A stretch of 64,000 bases of DNA from Haloplanus salinarum (lineage in GTDB: Archaea; Halobacteriota; Halobacteria; Halobacteriales; Haloferacaceae): positions 1,364,001 through 1,428,000 of the forward strand of contig NZ_CP101823.1 in assembly GCF_024498175.1 (NCBI RefSeq), given 5' to 3'. The position numbers and the translations under genes are program-made. The notes beneath the pieces were generated by a model. The model was given only the letters and a program-made list of their open reading frames with translations. It ran no database searches and was not told the origin of the DNA. How positions within the stretch are numbered: the stretch's first letter is position 1; every line of letters begins with the position of its first letter. This document shows, in pieces, positions 9,284-18,372 of this stretch.

Positions 9284-10435
9284 CTACGTCCGTTCGGTCC
9301 CGAGTCGCCCGTGGATCGGACCCTCCCTGCGTTTCAGTCGCGTGCCATCGCGGCCGTTGCTCACCGCGAGGGCCTCGCTCACGATACTGAGTGCGATCTC
9401 GATGGGTTCCCCGCCACCGAGGTCGAGACCGACCGGCGTCGCGAGACGGTCGAGTTCCTCGCCGACGATCGCGTCGGCGTCGTCCCGCAGTCGGTCGAAC
9501 CGGTCGCGCGGTCCCATCAACCCCACGTACGGAACGGTCGTCTCGGACAGGAGTGTCTCGACGGCGATCCGGTCGTCGACGAGGTTGTGGGTCATCACGA
9601 CCGCATACGTGGACGCGGGGGTCCCGACGCTCTCACCGACCGTCGATGGATGACCGGTTTCGACGCGATCGGCGTTCGGAAACGCCGCCGGTCCCCGCGC
9701 TCCGCGCGGCGAGTGTACGATCACCTCGAATCCGGCGTCCGAGCCGACGCGCGCGACCGGATGGATATCCGGCTGACTGCCGACCAACAGCAGTTTCGGG
9801 ACGGGTTCGAGCCCGTCGACGAGTACCGACGCCGTTCCCCGCTCCGTCTCGACGTCGACCGTCGCCGCCCGCTCTCGGCCATGAACCGACGAGACGGTGG
9901 GATCCACGCCGTCGAGGACCGCTTCCGGGATCGGCTCGCGATCCGCGACCGCACGAGCGGAACCGTCCTCGCCCACGTAGGCGCGTGCACCCACGGGGAG
10001 GTCGGGTATCGTCGAGTCGATGACCGTCAGTACCGTCACCGGCGTTCCGGCCTCGAGGTGGTCGAGCGGGGCTCGCCAGCTCGCGTCGAGTGGTTCGACC
10101 AGCACGTCGATCAGTCCGTTACAGCCGAGGCCGATGCCCCAGGTGTCGTCGTCGTCCTCCAGCAGGTCGAACGTCTCCCGTCGCGGTTCGCCGGCATCGA
10201 GTACCGCCATCGATAGCTCCGTGATCGGCTCCTCGAGACAGCCGGCGGTGACCGCACCGGCCGGCGTTCCGTCGTCACCGACGAGCATCTTCGCGCCGGG
10301 ACGGCGGTACGCGGAGCCCTCGACGTCCGCCACGGTGACGACCACGCTACGGGCGTCGCGTTCCAACTCGCGTCGTAGCTGTCCCCGTAGCTCACCGGAC
10401 GTCACGCTCCACGGGTGTTCGCTTGTGTCGGCCAT
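9284..10435 (-). CDS. xdhC: XdhC/CoxI family protein (xanthine dehydrogenase maturation)
   Basis: A 383-residue protein with the XdhC-type N-terminal region (VADVEGSAYRRPGAKMLV, TAGCLEEPI, GIGLGCNGLIDVLVEPL) and the C-terminal Rossmann-like XdhC_C domain (DRVETGHPSTVG, YVGLMGPRDRFDRL, PVGLDLGGGEPIEIALSI). In characterised systems XdhC binds molybdenum cofactor, helps its sulfuration and inserts it into xanthine dehydrogenase. The window holds that enzyme at 18373-21359 and a MocA-like cytidylyltransferase at 25276. A longer start at 10495 is open, but MADTSEHPW at 10435 gives a family-like N-terminus. The tail faces the hydroxyisourate hydrolase gene. Confidence 0.88.
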   Translation of the reverse strand: MADTSEHPWSVTSGELRGQLRRELERDARSVVVTVADVEGSAYRRPGAKMLVGDDGTPAGAVTAGCLEEPITELSMAVLDAGEPRRETFDLLEDDDDTWGIGLGCNGLIDVLVEPLDASWRAPLDHLEAGTPVTVLTVIDSTIPDLPVGARAYVGEDGSARAVADREPIPEAVLDGVDPTVSSVHGRERAATVDVETERGTASVLVDGLEPVPKLLLVGSQPDIHPVARVGSDAGFEVIVHSPRGARGPAAFPNADRVETGHPSTVGESVGTPASTYAVVMTHNLVDDRIAVETLLSETTVPYVGLMGPRDRFDRLRDDADAIVGEELDRLATPVGLDLGGGEPIEIALSIVSEALAVSNGRDGTRLKRREGPIHGRLGTERT

Positions 10436-10665
10436 ACCGTCGGGTTGCACGGCGGCGGGTTTATAGATACTCCCGTTCGGTGTCGGGGGCCCCACGCCGA
10501 CCCGACGTCGCCGAGCACGCCGACGGTGTCGAAGTCACGACTACCGGTCCCTCACCCGGACGGTCCGTCGGCCGTGTGGATCGAAAATTCGTTCCAAGAT
10601 AGGATGAAAAATAGTGTCTTGATAGAAGATTTTAATTATTAGAAGTCGCATTGGTATGTCGAGAC

Positions 10666-12033
10666 ATGCCTGGAAGCACAGACGAGGGAATAGACCTCGC
10701 ATACGGTCTCGAAGAGAAGCCGCCGTTAGCGAAGTCGTTCCTGCTTGCTCTCCAACACGTATCGGTCATGATCGTCCCGTCGACCGCCGTCGCGTTCATC
10801 GTCGCGGGATCCGCGGGATTGGGCTCCGGGGACACGACGTTCCTGGTTCAGATGGTGATCCTCTTTGCCGGGGTGGCGACCGTCGTTCAGGCCTACACCG
10901 TCGGCCCGGTCGGCGCGAAACTCCCGATCGTCATGGGCACGAGTTTCGCCTTCGTCGGTGCGATGTCGTCGATCGGCGCCAACTCGGGCCTCGACGTCGT
11001 GTTCGGCTCGATCGTGGCGGCGGCGGTCGTCGTTCCGTTCCTGTTGGGCTGGCAGTTCAAACGGCTCCAATCGTTCTTCCCGCCGCTCGTTACGGGACTC
11101 ATCGTCGTCATCATCGGGCTCTACCTCGTCCCGGTCGGCATCCAGTACGCCGCCGGCGGCGTCGGTGCCGAGAACTTCGGCTCGATGCAGAACCTCGGGC
11201 TCGCCGGACTGGTCCTGTCGATCGCCGTCCTGTTCAACCTGCTCTTGAAGGGAGTCTGGCGGATGTTGAGCGTCATCATCGGGATCAGCGTCGGCTACGT
11301 CGTCGCCATCGCGTTCGGCGTCGTCGACTTCACGCCCTTCTACGAGGCGGCGTGGATCGCGGTCCCCACGCCCGGTCGGTTCGGGTTCAGCTTCGAGTTC
11401 ATCCCGCTTTTGACCTTCGCGTTCCTGTTTCTGGTTTCGGGGATGGAGACCATCGGCGACATGTCCGGAATCACCGCCGCCGAGGGGCGCAACCCGACCG
11501 AGAAAGAGTTCCGCGGCGGCATCTTCGCCGACGGGTTCATCAGCGCCCTCGGAGCGGTCTTCGGATCTTTCCCGCAGACGTCGTTCTCCCAGAACGTCGG
11601 GATCATCAACTTCACGGGCGTGATGAGCCGCCACATCGTCGGCATCGGCGGCGGGATCCTGATCGTGCTCGGACTCGTCCCGAAGATCGGCGCGATCGTG
11701 ACGACCATCCCCTCCGCCGTCTTCGGCGGTGCCGTCCTCATCATGGTCGGCATGGTGGCCGCCAGTGGCATGCGGCTGCTGTTTTTGAACATCGAGATGA
11801 ACCGTCGGAACATGGTCATCATCGCCACGGCGCTCGGACTCGGACTCGGCGTCGCGACGGTGCCGGACGCACTCTCCGGGCTGCCGGCCGGCGCACAGAC
11901 GTTCTTCGGCGAACCGGTCATCGTCACCGGCCTCGTGGCGCTCGCGCTGAACACGTTCGTCCCCGGCGAATCCAGTCCGCTGTTCGATCGGACGGACACC
12001 ATCCCACCCATCTCCGAACCCGTCGACGACTGA
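10666..12033 (+). CDS. NCS2 family nucleobase permease (uracil/xanthine/urate type)
   Basis: About 455 residues with 12-14 membrane segments. NCS2 marks are MGTSFAFVGAMSSIG, the QTSFSQNVGIINFTGVMSR signature, ETIGDMSGIT with a conserved acidic residue, and GGAVLIMVGMV. The PQTSFSQNVG form is typical of xanthine or urate carriers, here well placed to feed the uricase pathway. A TATA-like TTTAATTATT at 10631-10640 sits about 30 bp before the ATG at 10666, so the message is probably leaderless and the TTG at 10651 is not the start. Confidence 0.92.
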   Translation: MPGSTDEGIDLAYGLEEKPPLAKSFLLALQHVSVMIVPSTAVAFIVAGSAGLGSGDTTFLVQMVILFAGVATVVQAYTVGPVGAKLPIVMGTSFAFVGAMSSIGANSGLDVVFGSIVAAAVVVPFLLGWQFKRLQSFFPPLVTGLIVVIIGLYLVPVGIQYAAGGVGAENFGSMQNLGLAGLVLSIAVLFNLLLKGVWRMLSVIIGISVGYVVAIAFGVVDFTPFYEAAWIAVPTPGRFGFSFEFIPLLTFAFLFLVSGMETIGDMSGITAAEGRNPTEKEFRGGIFADGFISALGAVFGSFPQTSFSQNVGIINFTGVMSRHIVGIGGGILIVLGLVPKIGAIVTTIPSAVFGGAVLIMVGMVAASGMRLLFLNIEMNRRNMVIIATALGLGLGVATVPDALSGLPAGAQTFFGEPVIVTGLVALALNTFVPGESSPLFDRTDTIPPISEPVDD

Positions 12034-12211
12034 GTCCCGGCGGGGTGGACGGGGGTCCCCCTGCACGGCCTTCCACTCGGGGTTCCGTCCCCGTTTCGTG
12101 GGTGTCGACCGCTCGGCCCAACCGATTCGCGATCGGTCGCCCGGATGGCCGACCCGCCCACGCCGTCCGCCAGGAGAACGCTTTTGTTCCGTGACTGCTT
12201 TCGAGTTATGT

Positions 12212-13546
12212 ATGTTGCTGACTGGGACCGTAGTCGCGGACGCGAACACGGTGTTCCACGACGGGGCGGTCGTCGTTTCGGGGTCACGAATCGAGGCGGT
12301 CGGTGAGCGATCCGAGGTCGCGCCACGGTACGCCGACCACGAACGCCACTCCTACGACGTCCTGTTGCCGGGGCTCGTCGGCGGGCACATCCACTCCGTC
12401 CAGAGCCTCGGTCGGGGGATCGCCGACGATACCGAACTGTTGGACTGGCTGTTCGACTACGTCCTCCCGATGGAGGCCTCGCTCTCGGCGGCGGAGATGG
12501 AGATAGCGGCAAAGCTGGGATACCTGGAGATGATCGAGAGCGGAACGACGACCTGTGTCGATCACCTCTCGGTCGCTCACGCGGACGAGGCCTTCGAGGC
12601 GGCGGGCGAGATCGGTATTCGCGGCGTCCTCGGCAAGGTCTTGATGGACCAGCGCTCGCCCGACGACCTCCGCGAGGACACCCAAGAGGCCCTTGACGAG
12701 TCCGAACGGCTCATCCGGCAGTACCACGGCTCGTTCGACGACCGCATCCGCTACGCCGTGACGCCGCGCTTTGCCGTCTCCTGTTCCGAGGAGTGCCTTC
12801 GCGGCGCTCGCGAACTGGCCGACGCGTACGACGGGGTCCGGATCCACACCCACGCCAGCGAGAACCGGAGCGAAATCGAGACCGTGGAGGAGGACACCGG
12901 GATGCGAAACATCCACTGGCTCGACGAGGTCGGCCTCACCGGCGAGGACGTCGTGTTGGCACACTGCGTGTGGACCGACGAGAGCGAACGCGAGGTACTC
13001 GCGGAGACGGGCACGCACGTCACGCACTGTCCGTCCTCGAACATGAAACTCGCCAGCGGCATCGCCCCGATCTGGGACTACCTCGACCGCGGCATCAACG
13101 TCGCCCTCGGCAACGACGGCCCCCCGTGTAACAACACGCTCGACCCGTTCACGGAGATGCGCCAGGCGAGTCTCCTGCAGAAGGTCGACCAACTAGACCC
13201 GACCGCGACCCCCGCGAGCGAGATATTCGAGATGGCGACGATCAACGGGGCGAAAGCCGCCGGGTTCGACGAGCTCGGCGCGATTCGGGAGGGCTGGCGC
13301 GCCGACATCGTGGGCCTCAGTACGGATCTCACGCGGGCGACGCCGCTACACGACGTGCTCTCGCATCTGGTCTTTGCCGCCCACGGCGACGACGTCCAGT
13401 TCACGATGGTGGACGGCACTGTCCTGCAGGAAGATGGTGAGGTGACCGCCATCGACGCCGAGGCGGTCCGTCGGGACGCGTCGGAGGTCGGCCTCGACAT
13501 GGACTTGGAGGAGGCACGGCGATCCGCCCGGAAACGGAAACCCTGA
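12212..13546 (+). CDS. Amidohydrolase, probable guanine deaminase or related purine/triazine deaminase
   Basis: A 444-residue enzyme of the ATZ/TRZ/SsnA branch of the amidohydrolases. Metal ligands are visible: GLVGGHIHSVQSLGRGI, HTHASENRSEIE, LAHCVWTDESE and the ALGNDGPPCNNT aspartate motif, with HCPSSNMKLASG in between. Members deaminate guanine, 8-oxoguanine, 5'-deoxyadenosine or related amines. Here it sits between two nucleobase permeases, so guanine to xanthine is the best guess. The ATG at 12212 opens MLLTGTVVAD, the usual beta-strand start; the longer upstream frame is rejected. Confidence 0.78.
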   Translation: MLLTGTVVADANTVFHDGAVVVSGSRIEAVGERSEVAPRYADHERHSYDVLLPGLVGGHIHSVQSLGRGIADDTELLDWLFDYVLPMEASLSAAEMEIAAKLGYLEMIESGTTTCVDHLSVAHADEAFEAAGEIGIRGVLGKVLMDQRSPDDLREDTQEALDESERLIRQYHGSFDDRIRYAVTPRFAVSCSEECLRGARELADAYDGVRIHTHASENRSEIETVEEDTGMRNIHWLDEVGLTGEDVVLAHCVWTDESEREVLAETGTHVTHCPSSNMKLASGIAPIWDYLDRGINVALGNDGPPCNNTLDPFTEMRQASLLQKVDQLDPTATPASEIFEMATINGAKAAGFDELGAIREGWRADIVGLSTDLTRATPLHDVLSHLVFAAHGDDVQFTMVDGTVLQEDGEVTAIDAEAVRRDASEVGLDMDLEEARRSARKRKP

Positions 13547-13693
13547 GAGCGGTGCGACCGGCGCGTCTCGTGGCGTCAGGGAGGTGACCCCCCGCTTAAC
13601 CCCCGTGAGTCGTTGGTTCGGAACCGCTCGGCCGGGCGAGGGCGTTCATCCGAACCGAAAAATTTTTCCGGATAGTGGAAAACTGACCCATGG

Positions 13694-15085
13694 ATGACAG
13701 ACACTAGCAAGAGTCAGTCACGCGTAGCGTCGTTCTTCGAGTTCGAAGAACACGGCACGGACTTGAAAACCGAACTCGTCGCCGGACTCACGACGTTCCT
13801 GACGATGTCGTACATAATCGTCGTGAACCCCGCGATCCTGTCGGCGGCCATCTCGATCGAGGGATACTCCGACGGCCAGGTGTTCCAGATGCTCGCCATC
13901 ACGACCATCCTGGCCGCCGCCGTCGGGTCGATCGTCATGGCGCTGTACGCGAACCTACCGTTCGGTCTCGCACCCGGGATGGGGCTGAACGCATACTTCG
14001 CGTTCACCGTGGTGCTCGCGCTCGGAATCCCGTGGCAGACCGCGTTCGCCGCGGTGTTCGTCGAGGGGATCGTCTTCATCGCGATGTCGTCGATCGGGGC
14101 GAGACGGTATATCATCGAGTTCTTCCCCGATCCCGTGAAGTTCGCTATCGGCGCCGGGATCGGCCTGTTCCTGTTACTGCTCGGCCTCATCGAGATCAAC
14201 GTCGCCGTCGCGGACGAGGCGACGCTCGTTTCGCTCGGCAGCGTCGCCTCCGATCCGGTCGCCCTGCTTGCCCTGGCCGGGGTCGGGTTCACCATCTTCC
14301 TCTACGCCAAGGGGATCACCGGCTCGATAATCCTCGGCATTCTGACGACGGCGGCCGCCGGCTGGGGGTTGACCTTCGCCGGCGTCGTCGGCGGGGGCGT
14401 CCTCACGCCGGAGAGCATCCCGCCGCTCCAATACGACATCACGCCGCTGGTCGGGGCGTTCCTCGACGGCTTCCGGAACATCGAGCCGATCTCCTTTGCC
14501 ATCGTCGTGTTCACCTTCTTTTTCGTCGACTTCTTCGACACCGCCGGCACGCTGATCGGCGTCTCGCAGTTCGGCGACTTCCTCGACGAGGACGGGAACC
14601 TCCCCAACATGGAACGGCCCCTGATGGCCGACGCCATCGCGACCACGTTCGGCGCGATCGTCGGCACGACGACCGTGACCACCTACGTCGAGAGTTCGAC
14701 CGGCGTCGAAGAGGGTGGCCGGACCGGTCTGACCGCCCTCGTGGTGGCGCTGCTGTTTCTGGCGTCGCTCGTCGCCGTCCCGGTGGTCGCTGCGATCCCG
14801 ACGTACGCCTCGTATCTCGGACTCGTCCTGGTCGGCCTCATCATGCTCCAGGGCGTCACCGACATCCGGTGGGAGAGCGTCGACTGGCTCGTTCCGGCGG
14901 GGTTGACGATCGTCATGATGCCGCTCACGGCCTCGATCGCGAACGGTATCGCCGCGGGGATCATCAGCTACCCCATCGTCAAGGTTGCCCGGGGCGACTA
15001 CCGGTCCGTCCACGTCGCCCAGTGGATTCTGGCGGCGTCGTTCGTCCTCTACTTCTACGTCACCGCCGGCGGTGTGATGGGTTGA
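13694..15085 (+). CDS. AzgA-type NCS2 permease (adenine/guanine/hypoxanthine)
   Basis: A 463-residue membrane protein. The AzgA subfamily shows in KTELVAGLTTFLTMSYIIVVNP at the N-terminus (read in two parts: KTELVAGLTTF, LTMSYIIVVNP), ANLPFGLAPGMGLNAYFAFT, the VFTFFFVDFFDTAGTLIGV segment and ESSTGVEEGGRTGLTA. It imports adenine, guanine or hypoxanthine with protons. Neighbouring deaminases would act on these imports. An AT-rich AAAAATTTTTCC about 35 bp upstream is the likely promoter. Confidence 0.93.
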   Translation: MTDTSKSQSRVASFFEFEEHGTDLKTELVAGLTTFLTMSYIIVVNPAILSAAISIEGYSDGQVFQMLAITTILAAAVGSIVMALYANLPFGLAPGMGLNAYFAFTVVLALGIPWQTAFAAVFVEGIVFIAMSSIGARRYIIEFFPDPVKFAIGAGIGLFLLLLGLIEINVAVADEATLVSLGSVASDPVALLALAGVGFTIFLYAKGITGSIILGILTTAAAGWGLTFAGVVGGGVLTPESIPPLQYDITPLVGAFLDGFRNIEPISFAIVVFTFFFVDFFDTAGTLIGVSQFGDFLDEDGNLPNMERPLMADAIATTFGAIVGTTTVTTYVESSTGVEEGGRTGLTALVVALLFLASLVAVPVVAAIPTYASYLGLVLVGLIMLQGVTDIRWESVDWLVPAGLTIVMMPLTASIANGIAAGIISYPIVKVARGDYRSVHVAQWILAASFVLYFYVTAGGVMG

Positions 15086-15253
15086 GACGGGTCGTCGTCC
15101 CCCCCAGCGACGGCTCGCCGGCGCCGCCCGCAGGCAGCCACCCTCCGACCGCCCCGCTCCACCGTCCGTACGCCCCGATGTGACGGTGCCGGCGGCTCCA
15201 CGCCGGAAGTATAACGCACCTGATACGGGGGTTTTTGATCACGGCGCGGGACG

Positions 15254-16495
15254 ATGCGAGCGCGAATGTCTTCAGAGCAGCGCATCGAGATCCCGTGGTC
15301 GTCCGCCGCCTTCCAGACGGTGCTCGCCTGTTCGCTCATCGGCGTCATGGGCGTCCCGCTCATCAGTCCAATCCTGCCGGAACTCCGGGGCGTGTTCGGT
15401 ATCTCCGATACGCAGGCCGGCCTCATCATCACGGCCTACACCCTCCCCGGCGTGTTTCTGACGCCGTTCATCGGCCTCCTCTCGGATCACTTCGGTCGGC
15501 GACCCGTCGTCTTGCCGCTTCTCTTCCTGTTCGGCCTGGCCGGCGCGGCGATCGGCTTCGCCCCGCCCTTCGAGGTCGTGTTGCTCCTCCGCCTCCTGCA
15601 GGGGGTCGGTGCGAGCGGGCTGATGGTGCTGGCGATCACCCTCATCGGCGACCTGTACGACGGCGCACAGCGTCACGCGGTCATCGGCGTCAACGGGAGC
15701 GCGATCGGTATCGGCGCGGCGACGTACCCGTTGATCGGCGGTGCCCTCGCCTCTGTCGGCTGGAACGTCCCCTTTGCCTTCTTCGGAATCAGCCTCGTCG
15801 TCGGGGTCGTCGCCCTCTTTTCGCTGACCGAGCCGTCGATCGATACTCCACCGTCGTTCCGCACGTACGTCGAGCGCCTCGCGTCCGCGGCGCTCGTACC
15901 ACGGGCACTCGGGCTGTGGGTCGCCGCCTTCTTCACCTTCTTTCTCTTCTACGGCGGCATCCTCACGACGCTATCCTTGCTTCTGAGCGACGTCTACGGA
16001 CTCGCCGCCGGAGAGATCGGATTGCTGTTCAGCATGGTGTCACTGGCCAACGCCACCATGGCGTCACAGTACGGCCGGGTGTCGCAGGTACTCCCCGTCA
16101 AACAGCTCATCGCGCTTGGGTTCGTCGGTTTCGGGGTCAGCCTGCTCGGCGTCCGGATCGCCGGATCACCGGTCGCCATCGGCGCGATGCTCGTCTGTTT
16201 CGGCCTCGGATTCGGCGTCGTGATGCCCTCGCTCGACACCACGACGGCCGGACTCGTCTCGGGCCAACTCCGGGCAAGCATGCTCGGCGTGCTGACGAGC
16301 ATGCTCTGGCTGGGACAGACCGTCGGTCCCGTCGTGTTCACCGGCGTCGCCCAGAACGCGTTCGACAGTGCCGTCGCAGGCTACCGATTCCTGTTGTTGT
16401 TCTGGGGGGCGGGCGCGACGGTCGGCGGGCTGGGCGTCTTCGCCTATTTGACGCTAAGAACCGGGGCGGCGACGCCCCACACCGAGACGTCGTGA
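15254..16495 (+). CDS. Major facilitator superfamily transporter
   Basis: About 410 residues and 12 membrane segments. The MFS loop 2-3 motif is present as GLLSDHFGRRPVVL, and a motif-C-like GVGASGLMVLAITLIGDLY occurs in TM4-5. The second half begins near LRASMLGVLTSMLWLGQT. Substrate is not evident; the position between a nucleobase permease and adenine deaminase hints at a purine-related compound or an exporter. Starts at 15254 and 15266 (MSSEQ) are both possible. Confidence 0.88.
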   Translation: MRARMSSEQRIEIPWSSAAFQTVLACSLIGVMGVPLISPILPELRGVFGISDTQAGLIITAYTLPGVFLTPFIGLLSDHFGRRPVVLPLLFLFGLAGAAIGFAPPFEVVLLLRLLQGVGASGLMVLAITLIGDLYDGAQRHAVIGVNGSAIGIGAATYPLIGGALASVGWNVPFAFFGISLVVGVVALFSLTEPSIDTPPSFRTYVERLASAALVPRALGLWVAAFFTFFLFYGGILTTLSLLLSDVYGLAAGEIGLLFSMVSLANATMASQYGRVSQVLPVKQLIALGFVGFGVSLLGVRIAGSPVAIGAMLVCFGLGFGVVMPSLDTTTAGLVSGQLRASMLGVLTSMLWLGQTVGPVVFTGVAQNAFDSAVAGYRFLLLFWGAGATVGGLGVFAYLTLRTGAATPHTETS

Positions 16496-16664
16496 GGGCC
16501 GTCCCGGGCGGGGTCACCCGTATTCCCTGCGTCGGCCGCGAGAACATCCCGGGGCCGTCACCGAGCCGAACCACTTTTGATCGACGGCGACAGCCACTCA
16601 CTATGCGACGTCTTGACACGCGAGTCGAAGCGGCGGCCGCCACGCGTCCGGGGGACCGATACCG

Positions 16665-18330
16665 ATGACCGAACGGGTCGACACGCTCGTCCGCGGCACG
16701 CTGGTGAACGTCCACACGGGATCGCTCGAGGACGGCGCCGTCGCCGTCGACGACGGCGAAATCGTCGCGCTGGCGGAGCGTCCAGCCGAGCGCACCCTCG
16801 ACGCCGGCTACGTCGCCCCCGGACTCGTCGACGCCCACATGCACGTCGAGTCGAGCATGGTGACGCTGCCGGAGTACGGCGACGCGGTCCTGCCCCGTGG
16901 CGTGACCGGCGTCATCCACGACCCACACGAAATCGCGAACGTGTTGGGAGAGCCGGGGGTTCGCGCCGTCGTCGAGGACGCGGCGAACACGCCGCTGAAG
17001 GCCCGGTTCACCGTCCCGTCCAGCGTGCCGGCGTCCTCGCTCCAAGACGCCGGGGCGACGCTCCCCGCGGCGTCCGTGGCGTCGTTGCTCGACCTCGATC
17101 CCGTCGTCGCGCTGGGCGAGGTGATGGACGTTCCGGGACTGCTCGCCGGTGACGACGAGGTCCACGCCAAAATAGCGGCCGCCCGGGAGCGTGGGCTACC
17201 GGTCGACGGCCACATGCCCGGCATCGACGGCGCGGCCCTCCACGAGGCGGCCCGGTATCTCGACACCGACCACGAGAGCATCACGCTCGCCGAGGCGCGA
17301 GCGCGGGCGGATCTCGGGATCCGCGTCTACCTGCGCGAGGGCTCTTCGAGCCGGAACCTCGCCGACCTCCTACCGCTGGCCGACGCGGTCGACACCCGGC
17401 GGCTCTCGCTCTGTACCGACGACCGGGAGGTCGTCGACCTCGTCGATCGTGGGGGCGTCGACTTCGCGGTCCGGAAGGCGATCGAGGAGGGTGCCGACCC
17501 CGTCGAAGTCGTGCAGATGGCGACGCTCAACACCGCCGAGAGCTACGACCTGCCGTTCGGGCGGATCGAGCCCGGCGCGCCCGCCGACCTCGTGTTGCTC
17601 GACGACCTGGAGTCGTGGACGGTCGCCCACGTGATGGTCGACGGCGAACTCGATCCCACGACGACCGAGCGGACCGGGACCACGAACTTGGCGACGGACA
17701 CTGTCGAGTTCGACCCGGTCTCGGGTGCTGATCTTGCGATCGAGACACCGGCCGAACTCGGGAGCAGAGTTCGCGTCCGCGTCATCGACGCCGTCGGTGG
17801 GCTACAGACCGACGCCATGGACGCCACCGTTCCCGGTCGAGGCGGGCGTCGCGGTCCCCCCAGGCGACGAGGACGTCGTCTCGCTGGCCGTCATCGAGCG
17901 TCACGGTCGCGGCGGCGGTATCGGACGGGGTTTCGTCCACGGCCTCGGCCTGCGCCGCGGCGCCGTCGGCTCAACCGTCGCCCACGACGCCCACAACTGC
18001 GTGGTCGCGGGCGCGGACCGAGACGCCATGGCCCGCGTGGCCAACCACCTCCGCGATATCGGCGGCGGCATCGCCGCCGTCGATCCGGCGACCGATCGGA
18101 CGGCGACGCTCCCGCTTCCGGTCGCGGGACTCATGTCGGACGCCCCGATCGAGACGGTGTACGAGGGGTACGAGCGGGTCGAGGCGCTCGCGACCGACCT
18201 CGGACTGGTCGAGAGCGGTCTGATGGAACTGTCCTTCCTCGCGCTAGAGGTGATCCCGACCTATCGCCTGACGAACAACGGGCTGGTCGACGTCGAGGCG
18301 GGCGAGTACGTCGACGTCATCCGTTCCTGA
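16665..18330 (+). pseudogene. ade: Adenine deaminase, interrupted by one frameshift
   Basis: The first about 390 codons match adenine deaminase: GLVDAHMHVESSMVTLPEY, HDPHEIANVLGEPGV, VDGHMPGIDG, CTDDREVVDL and QMATLNTAESYDLP. The protein then becomes arginine-rich nonsense in this frame, while the next frame carries the missing C-terminal domain (AHDAHNCVVAGAD, GGGIAAVD, MELSFLALEVIPTYRLTNNG). One extra G in CCCGGTCGAGG at about 17835-17836 accounts for the break; removing it gives a 554-residue enzyme of normal length. It would deaminate adenine to hypoxanthine. The break may be a sequencing error or a recent mutation; nothing else in the gene looks decayed. Confidence 0.85.
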
Positions 18331-18372
18331 CCGGGGCATCACGACGGCAGAAACACGGGCGCGACGGGGCGC

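Noticed and set aside
9140-10216. Plus-strand 358-codon frame opposite XdhC
   Set aside because: It is the antisense shadow of xdhC and has no domain.
10726-12249. Long minus-strand frame opposite the nucleobase permease
   Set aside because: His/Asp/Arg-rich shadow of a membrane protein gene.
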